Notes: generated from the letters alone by a model not told the origin. A stretch of DNA of 64,000 bases from an uncultured Erythrobacter sp. (GCF_958304185.1 NZ_OY284433.1:682001-746000); one strand, 5' to 3'. Counted from the first letter of the stretch, positions 1 through 9,527 are shown. Numbers and translations are program-made.

Positions 1-398
1 GTGCGAAGCCCTTGCAACTTCCGCCCTCTGAAAGCGACTGGGAAGCGCTGGATAATGTTGTCGGGCGGTCCGTTCCGGAAGATCTGAGGCGCCTCTATTC
101 GATTTCAGACGGTGGCTTTGGTCCTGGATTCTATGGCCTCAATTCGGTGCAGCTCATTACAGCCGGTTGCGATGATTTCCGTCGTCGGGGACCAGACTAT
201 TGCAACTCGATTTCATACCCCCCGAGCTTTATCCCTTTGGCGGGCGAGACCCTCGATTATCACTATGACTTGGATACCGGCCGGATCATCTCAAGCAACG
301 CACATTGGGAGAATGATGATCTGGATGTCGAAGATATTTATAATGTTGAATTCCAAAGCTTGGCCGCGTTGATGGAAGATTGGTTGGGGCGGTCATGA
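1..398 (+). CDS. SMI1/KNR4 family protein, cut by the left edge
   Basis: The frame is open from base 3 to the TGA at 396-398, so the N-terminus lies outside the window; a TTG at 12 is the first internal start-like codon. The visible 128 residues match the SMI1/KNR4 (SUKH) fold: a 'PEDLRRLYSISDGG' segment, then 'GFYGLNSVQL', then a 'PLAGETLDYHYDLDTGRI' strand pair and a C-terminal helix ending 'LMEDWLGRS'. SUKH proteins are known as immunity proteins for polymorphic toxins and also occur in housekeeping roles; which applies here cannot be told. The stop overlaps the next start by four bases (ATGA), so the two genes are probably translationally coupled. Base composition is visibly more AT-rich than in the core genes to the right. 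Confidence 0.75.
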   Translation, partial: AKPLQLPPSESDWEALDNVVGRSVPEDLRRLYSISDGGFGPGFYGLNSVQLITAGCDDFRRRGPDYCNSISYPPSFIPLAGETLDYHYDLDTGRIISSNAHWENDDLDVEDIYNVEFQSLAALMEDWLGRS

Positions 399-1153
399 CG
401 GGAGGCTTCGATTCTTACTCCTCGCTTGGAAGCGTCCTTGATGCCCGATTCCGGGGTCATTCCGATCGCAACTGGGAGGAATGGAGACAGCTGCATTACT
501 ATGAGACGGCTGATCAGATCTCCAAAGATGCGGCGCGGGCGTGGGTCAACCGGCAGAAACTCAACTATCGAAGCATTTCCGACAAAAAGGCGTTGAGGCA
601 CCTCATATCTGCCAACGTCAATCAAGCATTCCTCGAGGAGATAGGGAAGCTTTGCAATCTTCGGAGACTTGAGCTCGAATGGCCATTTCTCGGGACCGAC
701 CTGACGCCGCTTCTCGCCCTTAGGCGGCTCGAGCATCTCAGCATCGACAGCCCTAGAAATCTTTCCGATTTCTCGCCGCTCTTGGCGCTGCCCTCGTTAA
801 GAACGCTGCTGATTACCAATGCCAAGAGAATGACCAATGTCGAGTGGCTGAGCGGTGCGCATCATCTTGAGGTGATCGGCATCGAAGGTGCCATCGATAG
901 TGAACCCGAGATCGAAAGTCTGGAGCCACTTGCGGGTCTCCGCTCTCTACGAGCATTCTTCGGGGTCTCGACGCGGCTTGCAGATAAACGACTGACGCCA
1001 TTGGCCCAATGTCCAGCGCTGGAATATGTCAGCATCGCTCGGTGCGCCCCTCGTTCTGAGTTCGACATGCTGCATCATGCTCAGCCTAATCTTGTTTGCC
1101 ATTGGTTTGATGCCGAGGCTTGGGGAACGCTTGGCCTAAAGGCAGTTGGGTGA
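395..1153 (+). CDS. Leucine-rich-repeat protein, function unknown
   Basis: A 252-residue protein. The start is the ATG at 395, which shares ATGA with the upstream SMI1/KNR4 stop. From about residue 80 to the end it contains irregular leucine-rich repeats: 'LCNLRRLELEW', 'LLALRRLEHLSID', 'LLALPSLRTLLIT', 'LAGLRSLRAFFGV', 'LAQCPALEYVSIA'. The first 75 residues are polar and Trp-rich with no recognised domain. No signal peptide or membrane helix is visible, so a cytoplasmic protein-interaction role is likely. Coupling to a SUKH-family gene is typical of immunity clusters next to toxin cassettes, but no toxin is inside the window. Composition is AT-richer than the core genome, suggesting transfer. 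Confidence 0.7.
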   Translation: MTGGFDSYSSLGSVLDARFRGHSDRNWEEWRQLHYYETADQISKDAARAWVNRQKLNYRSISDKKALRHLISANVNQAFLEEIGKLCNLRRLELEWPFLGTDLTPLLALRRLEHLSIDSPRNLSDFSPLLALPSLRTLLITNAKRMTNVEWLSGAHHLEVIGIEGAIDSEPEIESLEPLAGLRSLRAFFGVSTRLADKRLTPLAQCPALEYVSIARCAPRSEFDMLHHAQPNLVCHWFDAEAWGTLGLKAVG

Positions 1154-1556
1154 CCGAAAATTTGAGATTGTGTCGCCAGATCTAAGAGTGTCCGTTTCCC
1201 ACCCAATTGCGGTCATACGCACTGTCGTTCCGCGATCCTAATGTCGGAATGGCCGCTTCTGGTAGAACCAGACAGTTAATGGGATGGGATGGACTTGAAC
1301 AACCGCCTCTTGGTCTACAGCTGCAATTGCTGCTTGGCTGCCTCGCAGGCACTAAAGCGCACCAGAAATATTGGATCGTGCCGGTAAGCTCATTTTCTGC
1401 CGAGTTGCAGCGCGGATCCCTGCTCCATCGAATTATGGTCCGATGAAGGTCCAAGAGAGACCACTAAATCCCGCTCAAAGTGTGGGACTGAATGTGGTGC
1501 TCATTTCCAGAGAAGTAAAATTTCTCCTTTGCATTCAGTAATATAAGGGACTTGAC
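1154..1556 (+). other. About 400 bases without a supported gene
   Basis: Only short frames of 79-90 codons on opposite strands cross this stretch. Neither has a convincing ribosome binding site or a recognisable product. The segment lies between the LRR gene and the 3' end of tRNA-Met and is AT-richer than the window average. It could be decayed accessory DNA. A short AT-rich hairpin near 1510-1533 might end the tRNA-Met transcript on the minus strand, but it is weak. Confidence 0.4.
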
Positions 1557-1633
1557 TGGTAGCGGAGGAGGGACTCGAACCCCCGACACGCGGATTATGA
1601 TTCCGCTGCTCTAACCGGCTGAGCTACTCCGCC
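1557..1633 (-). tRNA. tRNA-Met (CAT), elongator type
   Basis: Read on the minus strand, this is a 77-base cloverleaf with acceptor arms GGCGGAG and CTCCGCT (pair 1-72 is a G-U wobble), a D arm, anticodon stem GCGGA/TCCGC around the loop ATCATAA, a T arm with GTTCGAGTC, and an encoded CCA at 1557-1559. The anticodon is CAT. The G1-U72 pair, rather than the mismatched first pair of an initiator, argues for elongator tRNA-Met; the Ile2 (lysidine) type cannot be fully excluded. The 3' end faces the AT-rich accessory patch, a usual insertion point for integrative elements. Confidence 0.92.
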
Positions 1634-1747
1634 CCATGGGCATCCGGCGGTGTTTCGCAGCCGGATTCGGCGCCGGGTGTCGGCCCGGGCGAGGCGGGCA
1701 CTTAGGGCGGGTGCGTTGCGGGGTCAAGCCCTGTTGGCGCGCTTGGC

Positions 1748-2278
1748 TCAGAGCCGTTCGCGGCCCCGGAAAGCGCACGTCTTGACCTGCTCCCACGGAC
1801 CGCCGCGATAGTGCCACAGCTCCAGCGCGGGAAAGGCGAAACGCCCCTTGGCGATCCATGGGGCAAGGTCGCGCGCAAGCGCCGCCTGAAGCGCCCGCGC
1901 CTCATCCTTGGTGACCTTGTTCTGGATCGTGATGTGCGGGCGCGGCTCGTGAAGGTCCTGCGACGTCAGGCTGCCGTGGAAATGTTCGGCAATCAGCGCG
2001 CGCAGATCAAGCAGCTGCGGTGCTTCCAATGCGATGGCGGTGCCCTTGCCCAGATCCATCACGCCCTTCACCGCACCCTCGGGAGCGGCAAATTCACGAG
2101 CCACCTTGGGCAGGAAATCACGCAGTTCCTCCAGCAGCGATGGGGCGAAGGCATGGAACAGGGTCACGTGGGCGTGGAGGTGGTTCTTTTCCGCCGGATA
2201 GTGCGCCCGCCGCAGCCCTTCGGCAAAGCCTGCCAGATCGGGAGGCAGGGCTGCGGTCAGGATGAAGGGATTGGGCAC
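1748..2278 (-). CDS. 2'-5' RNA ligase / 2H phosphoesterase family protein
   Basis: A 176-residue protein with the two HxTx motifs that define the 2H phosphoesterase fold: 'HAHVTLFH' near residue 37 and 'RPHITIQN' near residue 113. The two His-x-Thr pairs form the active site for 2',3'-cyclic or 2'-5' phosphodiester chemistry on RNA or small nucleotides. The length suits the LigT-like group. No signal peptide is visible, so it should be cytoplasmic. The gene lies downstream of mltG on the same strand, separated by a palindromic repeat, and is probably not tightly coupled to it. The cellular substrate is unknown. Confidence 0.82.
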   Translation of the reverse strand: MPNPFILTAALPPDLAGFAEGLRRAHYPAEKNHLHAHVTLFHAFAPSLLEELRDFLPKVAREFAAPEGAVKGVMDLGKGTAIALEAPQLLDLRALIAEHFHGSLTSQDLHEPRPHITIQNKVTKDEARALQAALARDLAPWIAKGRFAFPALELWHYRGGPWEQVKTCAFRGRERL

Positions 2279-2301
2279 GGGGCGGGTGTGCGGCGATAGC
2301 G

Positions 2302-2322
2302 ATCCCGGATCAAGTCCGGGAT
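2302..2322. repeat. Short palindromic repeat (CCCGGA-TCAAG-TCCGGG type)
   Basis: The arms ATCCCGGA and TCCGGGAT surround a TCAAG loop, making a perfect 8-bp stem; GACGGG follows on the right. The same core appears twice in the inverted repeat at 21364-21455, and a relative with CTGAA/TTCAG arms is at 62716-62802. It lies between mltG and the 2H phosphoesterase gene and could end or stabilise the mltG transcript. Confidence 0.7.
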
Positions 2323-2335
2323 GACGGGTGGGATG

Positions 2336-3292
2336 CTACATCTCGCCCCGTTGGCGGCGGATCGCGTACCACTTGGCGACGTTGGCATTGTGTTCGGCAA
2401 GGGTGCTGGCGAACCAATGCCCACCCGTCCCGTCGGCCACCATGAACAGCGCAGCCGTTTTCTCGGGGTTCAACACCGCCGCGATGCTGGCGCGGCCGGG
2501 GTTGGTGATCGGCCCTTCCGGGAGCCCGGTGCGGGTATAGGTGTTGTAGCCATTGACCGCGCTGATCTCCGACTGCTTGATCCTTCGCCCGAGCGGCTTG
2601 CCCTTGGTGATCGGGTAGATGATCGTGGGGTCGGCTTGCAATTTCATGCCAGTGCGCACCCGATTGGAATATAGCCCGGCGACCATGCGGCGTTCTTCGG
2701 GCTTGCCGGTTTCCTTTTCCACGATCGACGCGAGGGTCAGCGCATCACGCATCGTATCGACCGCGATGCCGGGCGCGCGTTTGCCCCATTCTTCGGCCAG
2801 CGCCTTGTCCATCGCGGCCTGCATCTGCTCGACAAGGGCTTTGCGAGACTGGCCGCGTTCGAAAGCATAGGTATCGGGCAGGATCGAACCTTCGGGCGGC
2901 ACATCGACCTCCCCGGTCAACAGCTCCTCAGCCATCAGCCGTTCCCAGACGAGGATCGAGGGCATTCCTTCGGGGATCGTAACGAACCGGCGGATCACAT
3001 CGCCCGATTGGAACGCGGCGAGGATGTCACCCTGGCTCATGTCTAGGGTCAGCAGGAACTCGCCCGCCTGAATCGGGGTGTCCGAACCGAAGATGCGCGC
3101 TTGCAGGACAAAGCCCGAGGCTGACGAGATCAGCCCCTCGGCTTCCAGCTTGTCCGCGACCGATGCCACTGAGGCGCCAGCGGGGATGGTGAAGCTGGTT
3201 TCCTTGGGAATCGTCGCCGAACCCAGAAAGACCCACGCCAGCACCACGGCTGCAAGGATGGCCCCGAGGCCCGCCAGGGCAAGCCGCAGCAT
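2336..3292 (-). CDS. mltG: Endolytic peptidoglycan transglycosylase MltG
   Basis: A 318-residue YceG/MltG-family protein. It starts with an inner-membrane anchor (residues 2-25, very hydrophobic), then a LysM-like periplasmic region with 'SFTIPAGASVASVADKL', then the catalytic domain with 'LTLASIVEKETG', whose Glu near residue 192 matches the catalytic glutamate of the family. 'LQADPTIIYPI' and 'YNTYTRTGLPEGPITNPG' are further family signatures. MltG cleaves nascent glycan strands in the periplasm and is thought to end their synthesis. ATG at 3292 is chosen because it puts the anchor at the N-terminus just after the fabF stop (3303); a GTG at 3298 is also possible. It is in an operon with fabF and acpP. 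Confidence 0.92.
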   Translation of the reverse strand: MLRLALAGLGAILAAVVLAWVFLGSATIPKETSFTIPAGASVASVADKLEAEGLISSASGFVLQARIFGSDTPIQAGEFLLTLDMSQGDILAAFQSGDVIRRFVTIPEGMPSILVWERLMAEELLTGEVDVPPEGSILPDTYAFERGQSRKALVEQMQAAMDKALAEEWGKRAPGIAVDTMRDALTLASIVEKETGKPEERRMVAGLYSNRVRTGMKLQADPTIIYPITKGKPLGRRIKQSEISAVNGYNTYTRTGLPEGPITNPGRASIAAVLNPEKTAALFMVADGTGGHWFASTLAEHNANVAKWYAIRRQRGEM

Positions 3293-3302
3293 CCTCACCG
3301 GA

Positions 3303-4562
3303 TCAGTCGACCTTTTGCATGATGATCGACGCGTTGGTGCCGCCAAAGCCGAAGCTGTTGTTCAGCACGGCGCGCACTTCACGCTTCTTCGCCACCAGCG
3401 GCACAAGGTCGATGCCTTCAGTGCCTTCGTCGGGATCATGCAGGTTCAAGGTCGGCGGGACGATCTGATCGCGCATTGCGAGGATACAGAAGATCGCTTC
3501 GACCGCGCCCGCGCCGCCCAAAAGGTGGCCGATCGCGCTCTTGGTTGAGGACATCGACGCCCCGCCCAGCCCTTCGCCCAGCACGCGTTTGATCGCAGCG
3601 AGTTCGATGGTGTCGGCCATGGTCGAAGTGCCGTGGGCGTTGATATAGTCGATATCGCCCGGCCCGAGACCCGCCTTCTTGAGCGCCATCCGCATCGCCA
3701 GTTCCGCGCCCTTGCCTTCGGGGTGCGGAGCGGTGACGTGATAGGCATCGCCCGACAGGCCATAACCGGTGACTTCGGCATAGATCTTCGCGCCGCGCGC
3801 CTTGGCGCGTTCGTATTCCTCGAGCACGATCACGCCCGCGCCCTCACCCATGACGAAGCCGTCACGGTTACGGTCGTAAGGACGGCTCGCCTCAGTCGGA
3901 CGGTCGTTCATGCTCATGTTGAGCGCCCGCGCCTGCGCGAAGCCGGCGATCCCAAGCGGGTTGATGGTGCTTTCCGCCCCGCCCGCCAGCATGATGTCGG
4001 CATCGTCCGCCATGATCATCCGCGCCGCATCGCCAATCGAGTGCGCGCCGGTGGAGCAGGCGGTCACGACAGCATGGTTCGGCCCCATGAAGCCGTACTT
4101 GATCTGCACCTGACCGGTGATGAGATTGATCAGGCGTCCATGCACAAAGTGCGGTGACACGCGCGACGGACCGCGTTCATGGAGATTGACGCTCTCAATC
4201 TCGATGCCCGGCAAACCGCCGATGCCTGAACCGATGGAGCAGCCCGTGCGCTCCTTCTCGGCCTGGGTCATATCGGTGAGGCCAGCGTCTTCGAGCGCCT
4301 GGCCAGCAGCATCAATGCCATAAATGATGAAGGGATCGACCTGACGCTGGACCTTGTGATCCACGCGCTTGTCAGGGTCGAAGCCCCAAGGGTGATCCTT
4401 GCCCTTCACCTCGCAGGCGATGGTGCACTTCTGGTTCGAGGCATCGAACCGGGTGATCTGGCCCGCCCCGCTCTTCCCCGCAATCAGGTTCGCCCATGTC
4501 GTTTCGACATCGGCTCCAAGCGGGGTGACGAGGCCAAGCCCGGTAACAACCACACGGCGCAT
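3303..4562 (-). CDS. fabF: 3-oxoacyl-[acyl-carrier-protein] synthase II
   Basis: A 419-residue KAS II enzyme, condensing malonyl-ACP with growing acyl-ACP in fatty acid elongation in the cytoplasm. The active-site triad is complete: Cys169 in 'VVTACSTGAHS', His310 in 'INAHGTSTMADT' and His346 in 'KSAIGHLLGGAGA', with the conserved Lys341. The C-terminal 'NNSFGFGGTNAS' loop is also present. The length is normal for FabF. It lies between acpP upstream and mltG downstream; the acpP-fabF order is the common bacterial arrangement. Confidence 0.96.
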   Translation of the reverse strand: MRRVVVTGLGLVTPLGADVETTWANLIAGKSGAGQITRFDASNQKCTIACEVKGKDHPWGFDPDKRVDHKVQRQVDPFIIYGIDAAGQALEDAGLTDMTQAEKERTGCSIGSGIGGLPGIEIESVNLHERGPSRVSPHFVHGRLINLITGQVQIKYGFMGPNHAVVTACSTGAHSIGDAARMIMADDADIMLAGGAESTINPLGIAGFAQARALNMSMNDRPTEASRPYDRNRDGFVMGEGAGVIVLEEYERAKARGAKIYAEVTGYGLSGDAYHVTAPHPEGKGAELAMRMALKKAGLGPGDIDYINAHGTSTMADTIELAAIKRVLGEGLGGASMSSTKSAIGHLLGGAGAVEAIFCILAMRDQIVPPTLNLHDPDEGTEGIDLVPLVAKKREVRAVLNNSFGFGGTNASIIMQKVD

Positions 4563-4741
4563 TCGCGTTCTCCGATAAAGGGGCTGGCTTGCAAAAAGGC
4601 AACAGGCCCAACCCGCCTAGGGCTGAGCCTGTCTAAGCCCTGATCCGCGCTCCGGCAAATGGGTTGCCGGACAAATGCCCCGCCTTTTGCCGAACGGGCA
4701 ATAGGCTGGCAGGCGCGGACACCGGGGCGTCCTTGCGGGTG

Positions 4742-4978
4742 TTAGCCCTTGTGCTCTTCGATATACTTGGTCGCGTCGCCGACGGTGGTGATCTTCTCAG
4801 CCGCATCGTCGGGGATTTCGACACCGAATTCCTCTTCGAAGGCCATCACCAGCTCGACGATGTCGAGGCTGTCCGCACCTAGATCATCGATGAAGCTCGC
4901 ATCCTGAGTGACCTTGTCAGCTTCCACGCCGAGATGCTCGACGACAATCTTGGCCACCCGGTCGGCAGTATCGCTCAT
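4742..4978 (-). CDS. acpP: Acyl carrier protein
   Basis: A 78-residue acidic four-helix carrier protein. The phosphopantetheine attachment site is Ser37 in '[13 protein letters not shown]'. '[19 protein letters not shown]' is the typical helix II-III region. ATG at 4978 is chosen over an in-frame upstream ATG at 5017 because MSDTADRV is the usual start and AAGAGGGA lies just before it. It carries acyl chains for FabF and the other fatty-acid enzymes, and also for phospholipid synthesis. The 179 bases to fabF hold small inverted repeats but no gene. Confidence 0.97.
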   Translation of the reverse strand: MSDTADRVAKIVVEHLGVEADKVTQDASFIDDLGADSLDIVELVMAFEEEFGVEIPDDAAEKITTVGDATKYIEEHKG

Positions 4979-5208
4979 GGTATTCCCTCTTGAAACTGGG
5001 GTTAAGTGATGTCGCAATCGCCCTAAAGAAGGGCGCGATGATGCGCAAGTGGGGATGAGGCTTCCCTCCGCACTCGCTTCCGAAGGGGAAATTGCGCTTC
5101 ACTTGCGCCCTTGGGCGCGATGCAATTTGCTGGGCGCCAGCTGGCGCGTTGAGCATCGAGTCGACCGACCTTGCAAGCCACGGCGCGCGCGTGCGAAAGG
5201 GCTGCGCC

Positions 5209-6225
5209 ATGCTGACCTTTTGCTCGCCCGCCCAGATCACTCACGCGCCGACCCACGAACTCGTCAATGGCGCGCGCGAAGAACACGCCGAAACCCCCGC
5301 GCGGCTTGCGAATATGCTGGCGCAGATGGGCGCGGTGCGGAAGCCAACCGACCACGGGCTCGCCCCGATCCATGCCGTCCACGATCCTGATTACATCGCC
5401 TTCCTGCAAAGCGCGCATGATGCTTGGGTGGCAGCGGGGCGCGACGGCGATGCGATTGGATACGCCTTCCCGGTGCGCGGACGGCGGCCGCTCAGCCTCG
5501 AACGGATTGATGGCAAGCTTGGGCAATATGGCTTCGACACGGTGACGCCGATCGCGGCCGGTACGTGGGACGCCGCTTACGGCGCGGCACAATCGGCTGT
5601 GAGCGCCGTCGCGGCAGTCGCTGCGGGCGAGGCGCATCAGGCCTTCGCGCTGTGCCGCCCGCCCGGGCACCATGCGGGTGCAGATTATTTCGGCGGCTAT
5701 TGCTACCTCAACAACGCCGCCATCGCTGCGCGCGCGGCTGCGGCGCAGGGCTTGGGGCCGGTGGCGGTGCTCGATGTCGATTATCACCACGGCAACGGCA
5801 CGCAGGACATCTTCTACGAAGACGGGGCCGTGTTTGTCGCCTCAATCCACGCCGATCCGCGCACCGATTTCCCCTATTTCTGGGGCCACGCGGACGAGCG
5901 CGGAGTGGGAGCGGGCGAAGGGGCAACCTTCAACCAGCCGCTACCGCGCGGCACCCGCTGGGATACCTACGAAGGCGCGCTCGGCAAGGCATTGGAGGCG
6001 GTGAGCGCATTCGGCGCGCGCGCACTGATCGTCAGCTACGGCGCGGACACCTTTGCCGAAGATCCGATTTCGCAGTTCGCGCTGACGACCGACGATATGC
6101 AGCGCATGGGCGCGCAGATTGCGGCGCTCGGCCTTCCGACCGTCGCAGTGATGGAAGGCGGCTACAACGTCGCGGAGCTGGGCCGCAACGTCGCTGCTTT
6201 CATCGCGGGGTTGGAGCGCGCTTAG
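5209..6225 (+). CDS. Histone deacetylase-like / acetylpolyamine amidohydrolase
   Basis: A 338-residue arginase-deacetylase-fold zinc hydrolase. Visible signatures are 'CRPPGHHAG' (two active-site His), '[12 protein letters not shown]', '[12 protein letters not shown]' (Asp and His zinc and active-site region), '[18 protein letters not shown]', '[10 protein letters not shown]' (zinc Asp) and 'MEGGY'. The '[12 protein letters not shown]' insert is characteristic of acetylpolyamine amidohydrolases rather than class I/II HDACs, so removal of acetyl groups from polyamines or related small amides is the likely activity. ATG at 5209 is preferred to an upstream frame extension because family homology begins with MLTFCSP. 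Its stop overlaps the convergent aspS stop by four bases. Confidence 0.88.
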   Translation: MLTFCSPAQITHAPTHELVNGAREEHAETPARLANMLAQMGAVRKPTDHGLAPIHAVHDPDYIAFLQSAHDAWVAAGRDGDAIGYAFPVRGRRPLSLERIDGKLGQYGFDTVTPIAAGTWDAAYGAAQSAVSAVAAVAAGEAHQAFALCRPPGHHAGADYFGGYCYLNNAAIAARAAAAQGLGPVAVLDVDYHHGNGTQDIFYEDGAVFVASIHADPRTDFPYFWGHADERGVGAGEGATFNQPLPRGTRWDTYEGALGKALEAVSAFGARALIVSYGADTFAEDPISQFALTTDDMQRMGAQIAALGLPTVAVMEGGYNVAELGRNVAAFIAGLERA

Positions 6226-8015
6226 GCGGCAGTCGGCTTCACCGGCGGTTCAACCACGCGAAGGTGCAGTTCCCGCAACGAGCGCGGCTCAGCCGGGCTC
6301 GGCGCGCCCATCAGCAGGTCTTCGGCGCGCTGGTTCATGGGGAAGAGCGAGATTTCGCGCAGGTTCTTCGCGCCGCACAGCAGCATCACGATCCGGTCGA
6401 CGCCTGCGGCCATGCCCCCGTGTGGCGGCGCGCCGTATTGGAAAGCGCGGTACATCCCGCCGAAGCGCTCTTCCACGTCCGCCTTCGTCAGGCCGGTGAC
6501 CTCGAACGCCTTGACCATCGTTTCCGGCATATGGTTGCGGATCGAGCCCGACGCGATTTCGAATCCGTTGCAGACCAGATCGTACTGGAACGCCTTGATC
6601 GTCAGCGGGTCCTGCCCATTCAGCGCTTCGATCCCGCCCTGCGGCATCGAGAAGGGGTTGTGGCTGAAATCGACCTTCTTTTCGTCCTCGTTCCATTCGT
6701 AGAACGGGAAATCGACAATCCAGCACAGCGCAAAGCGGCTTTCGTCGATCAGGCCCAGCTCTTCGCCCACACGGATGCGCGCGGCGCCTGCCAGCTTGGC
6801 AGCGTCGGCTTCCTTGCCAGCGGCGAAGAACAGCCCGTCGTTCTCGCCAAGGCCAAGCTCGGCGTAGAGTTCCGCCATCCGCTCAACGCCGTGGTTCTTG
6901 GCAATCGGCCCGCCGAATTCGCCGCCCTTGCGGGTGACATAACCGAGGCCCGCATAGCCTTCCTTACGCGCCCAATCGTTCATGTCGTCGAAGAACTTGC
7001 GGCTTTTCTCATGAGTCGCAGGCGCCGGGATCACGCGCACGACACCGCCGCCGCCGACGATCTTCTCGAACAGGCCGAAGCCCGACTGTGTGAAGTGCGC
7101 GGACACGTCGCTGATGATCAGCGGGTTACGCAGATCGGGCTTGTCGCTGCCATATTTGAGGATCGCCTCATCGTAAGGAATGCGCGGGAACTCGCCCGCC
7201 GGGGTGACTGTCTTGTCGCCCGCAAACGCCGCGAAGGTGCCCTGAATGACGGGCTCCATCGTCTCCCACACTTCTTCCTGGGTGACGAAGCTCATTTCGA
7301 GATCGAGCTGGTAGAACTCGCCCGGAAGACGGTCAGCACGCGGGTCTTCGTCGCGGAAGCAAGGGGCGATCTGGAAATAGCGGTCGAAACCGGCGACCAT
7401 CAGCAACTGCTTGTACTGCTGCGGCGCCTGCGGGAGCGCGTAGAACTTGCCCGCGTGGATACGGCTGGGCACGAGGAAGTCGCGCGCGCCTTCGGGCGAG
7501 GACGCCGTCAGGATCGGGGTCGAAAACTCGTTGAAGCCCACCGCGCCCATCCGCTGCCGCATATCGGCGATCACCGCCACGCGGGTCATGATGTTCTTGT
7601 GCAGCGTCTCGCGGCGCAAATCGAGGAAGCGGTACTTGAGGCGGATGTCCTCAGGGTAAGGCTGTTCGTCGGCCACGGGCAAAGGCAGTTCTTCTGCGGT
7701 GCTCAGCACGGTGATCTGCCGCGCATAAACCTCAACCTCGCCAGTCGCGAGGCGCGGGTTCACCGTCTCGGCCGAGCGCGCCTTGACGTTGCCTTCGATG
7801 GTGATGACCGATTCCACTCGGAGCCGGTCCAGCACCGCCAGCGCTGGCGAATCTGCATCGGCGACAATCTGGGTGATGCCGTAATGATCGCGCAGATCGA
7901 CAAACAGCAACCCGCCGAAATCGCGCTTGCGATGGACCCAGCCCGAGAGGCGGACGGTCTCGCCGACATGAGCGGAAGTAAGCTGTGCGCAGGTATGCGT
8001 GCGATAGGGGTGCAT
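6222..8015 (-). CDS. aspS: Aspartate-tRNA ligase
   Basis: A class II aminoacyl-tRNA synthetase of 597 residues, bacterial type with the GAD insert. An N-terminal OB-fold anticodon domain ('[20 protein letters not shown]') is followed by motif 1 around '[20 protein letters not shown]', the flipping-loop region '[12 protein letters not shown]', motif 2 '[13 protein letters not shown]' and motif 3 '[14 protein letters not shown]'. It charges tRNA-Asp, and tRNA-Asn too if non-discriminating, which cannot be judged here. The start is placed at the ATG at 8015 (MHPYRTHTC), the usual N-terminus; an in-frame GTG at 8033 is the alternative. It is monocistronic, convergent with the amidohydrolase and divergent from rnd. 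Confidence 0.96.
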   Translation of the reverse strand: MHPYRTHTCAQLTSAHVGETVRLSGWVHRKRDFGGLLFVDLRDHYGITQIVADADSPALAVLDRLRVESVITIEGNVKARSAETVNPRLATGEVEVYARQITVLSTAEELPLPVADEQPYPEDIRLKYRFLDLRRETLHKNIMTRVAVIADMRQRMGAVGFNEFSTPILTASSPEGARDFLVPSRIHAGKFYALPQAPQQYKQLLMVAGFDRYFQIAPCFRDEDPRADRLPGEFYQLDLEMSFVTQEEVWETMEPVIQGTFAAFAGDKTVTPAGEFPRIPYDEAILKYGSDKPDLRNPLIISDVSAHFTQSGFGLFEKIVGGGGVVRVIPAPATHEKSRKFFDDMNDWARKEGYAGLGYVTRKGGEFGGPIAKNHGVERMAELYAELGLGENDGLFFAAGKEADAAKLAGAARIRVGEELGLIDESRFALCWIVDFPFYEWNEDEKKVDFSHNPFSMPQGGIEALNGQDPLTIKAFQYDLVCNGFEIASGSIRNHMPETMVKAFEVTGLTKADVEERFGGMYRAFQYGAPPHGGMAAGVDRIVMLLCGAKNLREISLFPMNQRAEDLLMGAPSPAEPRSLRELHLRVVEPPVKPTAA

Positions 8016-8270
8016 TTTTTGACTGTCCGACACTGTAAGGATTGCGAAGGCGCGCCTCTAAGCGAGCGGGCGGCACAAATCCAGTGGGGGATGCACAAGC
8101 GAACCAGGCCAGCCGCGCCCACTGCGATCTGTGGGCATCACGGCCCCGCCTCTAAACTCTTTTCCATTTTGACTGTATCAGAGTAAGCGCGCTGCGGGTT
8201 TGGCAGCGTTCAATGTGATGGGGCACGACCCCGAGGGCGGCACTCCGCTCGCTAACCGCGAAAAGATGAC

Positions 8271-9518
8271 ATGAAAATCCATCCGCTGATTACCACCACC
8301 GAGGCCCTCTCCGACCTCTGCGACCGTCTCGCCAAGTCCGAATTTGTCGCGGTCGACACTGAATTCATGCGCGAGAACACCTATTGGCCCGAACTGTGCC
8401 TGGTGCAGATCGCCAACACCGAAGAAGCGGCCGCGATCGATCCGATGGCGCCGGGCATTGATCTGAAGCCGCTGCTCGATCTGATGTGTGACAATGAAGA
8501 TGTGCTCAAGGTCTTCCACGCCGGGTCGCAGGATGTCGAGATCATCGTCAACCTGACGCAGCGGACCCCGCATCCGATCTTCGACACCCAGATCGCGATG
8601 ATGGCGATCAGCCAGTCCGAACAGATCGGCTATGCCAACCTGGTGGAAACCTGGATGGGCCTCACCATCGACAAGGGTGCGCGCTTTACCGACTGGAGCC
8701 GCCGCCCGCTCAGCGACCGTCAGATCGAATATGCCATCGGCGATGTCACGCACCTCGCCACGATCTTCCCGCGCATCCTGAAAAAGCTGATCAAGACCGG
8801 ACGCGGCCTGTGGCTGGATGCGGAGATGGAAAAGCTCGCCGATCCGTCGAACTACATCACCGATCCGGGTCAGGCGTGGAAGCGCATCCGCCAACCGGGT
8901 CGCAATCCGCTGGTGCTCGGCCGGATGAAGGCGCTTGCCGGATGGCGCGAGAGCGAGGCGCAGCACAAGAACATCCCGCGCGGGCGGATCATGCGCGACG
9001 AAACGTTGGCCGACATCGCCAGCCACCCGCCCAAGACGCAGGCTGATCTGGCCAAGGTGCGCGGACTTTCGGCGGCGTGGCGCGACAATGACATCGGCAA
9101 GCGATTGATGAAAATCCTCGCCGACGCCGAGCCGCTGCCCAAGGACGAGATGCCCGAGAAGATCAAGCAGGGTGCCCCGCTTGGCAAGGAAGGCGCATTG
9201 GTGGCCGATCTGCTCAAGCTGCTGCTGAAGATCCGCGCCCGCGAAATCGACGTCGCCCCGCGTCTGCTGACCCGCGCGGACGAGATGGAAGCGCTGGCCG
9301 CGGGCGCACGCGATCTGCCGGTGTTGCAAGGCTGGCGCTTCGAAGTGTTCGGCAAGGACGCGCTCGATCTGGTCGAAGGCAAGCTCGCCTTCGCGGTGGA
9401 GCGCGGTAAGCTGAAGATGACCCATATCGACGATGTGGTCGTGGTGGCCGCGTCTGAGGTTGAGCCTGAGCCTGCCGCTGAGCTTGCAGCCGATCCCGAT
9501 ACGCTGGCCGCGGAGTAG
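8271..9518 (+). CDS. rnd: Ribonuclease D
   Basis: A 415-residue DEDD-family 3'-5' exoribonuclease that trims tRNA precursors. Exo I is 'FVAVDTEFMRE' (Asp and Glu), Exo II is 'FHAGSQDVEII' (Asp) and Exo III is in 'YAIGDVTHL' (Asp with the DEDDy-type Tyr upstream). An HRDC domain follows from about residue 210 ('ALAGWRESEAQHKNIPRGRIM'). An acidic Glu/Ala-rich tail replaces any further domain. The next gene, oxyR, begins 9 bases after the stop, so the two are probably co-transcribed. Confidence 0.95.
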   Translation: MKIHPLITTTEALSDLCDRLAKSEFVAVDTEFMRENTYWPELCLVQIANTEEAAAIDPMAPGIDLKPLLDLMCDNEDVLKVFHAGSQDVEIIVNLTQRTPHPIFDTQIAMMAISQSEQIGYANLVETWMGLTIDKGARFTDWSRRPLSDRQIEYAIGDVTHLATIFPRILKKLIKTGRGLWLDAEMEKLADPSNYITDPGQAWKRIRQPGRNPLVLGRMKALAGWRESEAQHKNIPRGRIMRDETLADIASHPPKTQADLAKVRGLSAAWRDNDIGKRLMKILADAEPLPKDEMPEKIKQGAPLGKEGALVADLLKLLLKIRAREIDVAPRLLTRADEMEALAAGARDLPVLQGWRFEVFGKDALDLVEGKLAFAVERGKLKMTHIDDVVVVAASEVEPEPAAELAADPDTLAAE

Positions 9519-9527
9519 CGCGCACCA

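Noticed and set aside
1182-1454. Opposed frames of 79 and 90 codons in the gap before tRNA-Met
   Set aside because: No ribosome binding site, no recognisable family, and mutual overlap on opposite strands.
5565-8186. An 873-codon open frame on the plus strand
   Set aside because: It is antisense to aspS and out of frame with the amidohydrolase. The product is Arg/Ala-rich low-complexity, as expected from high-GC shadow frames.
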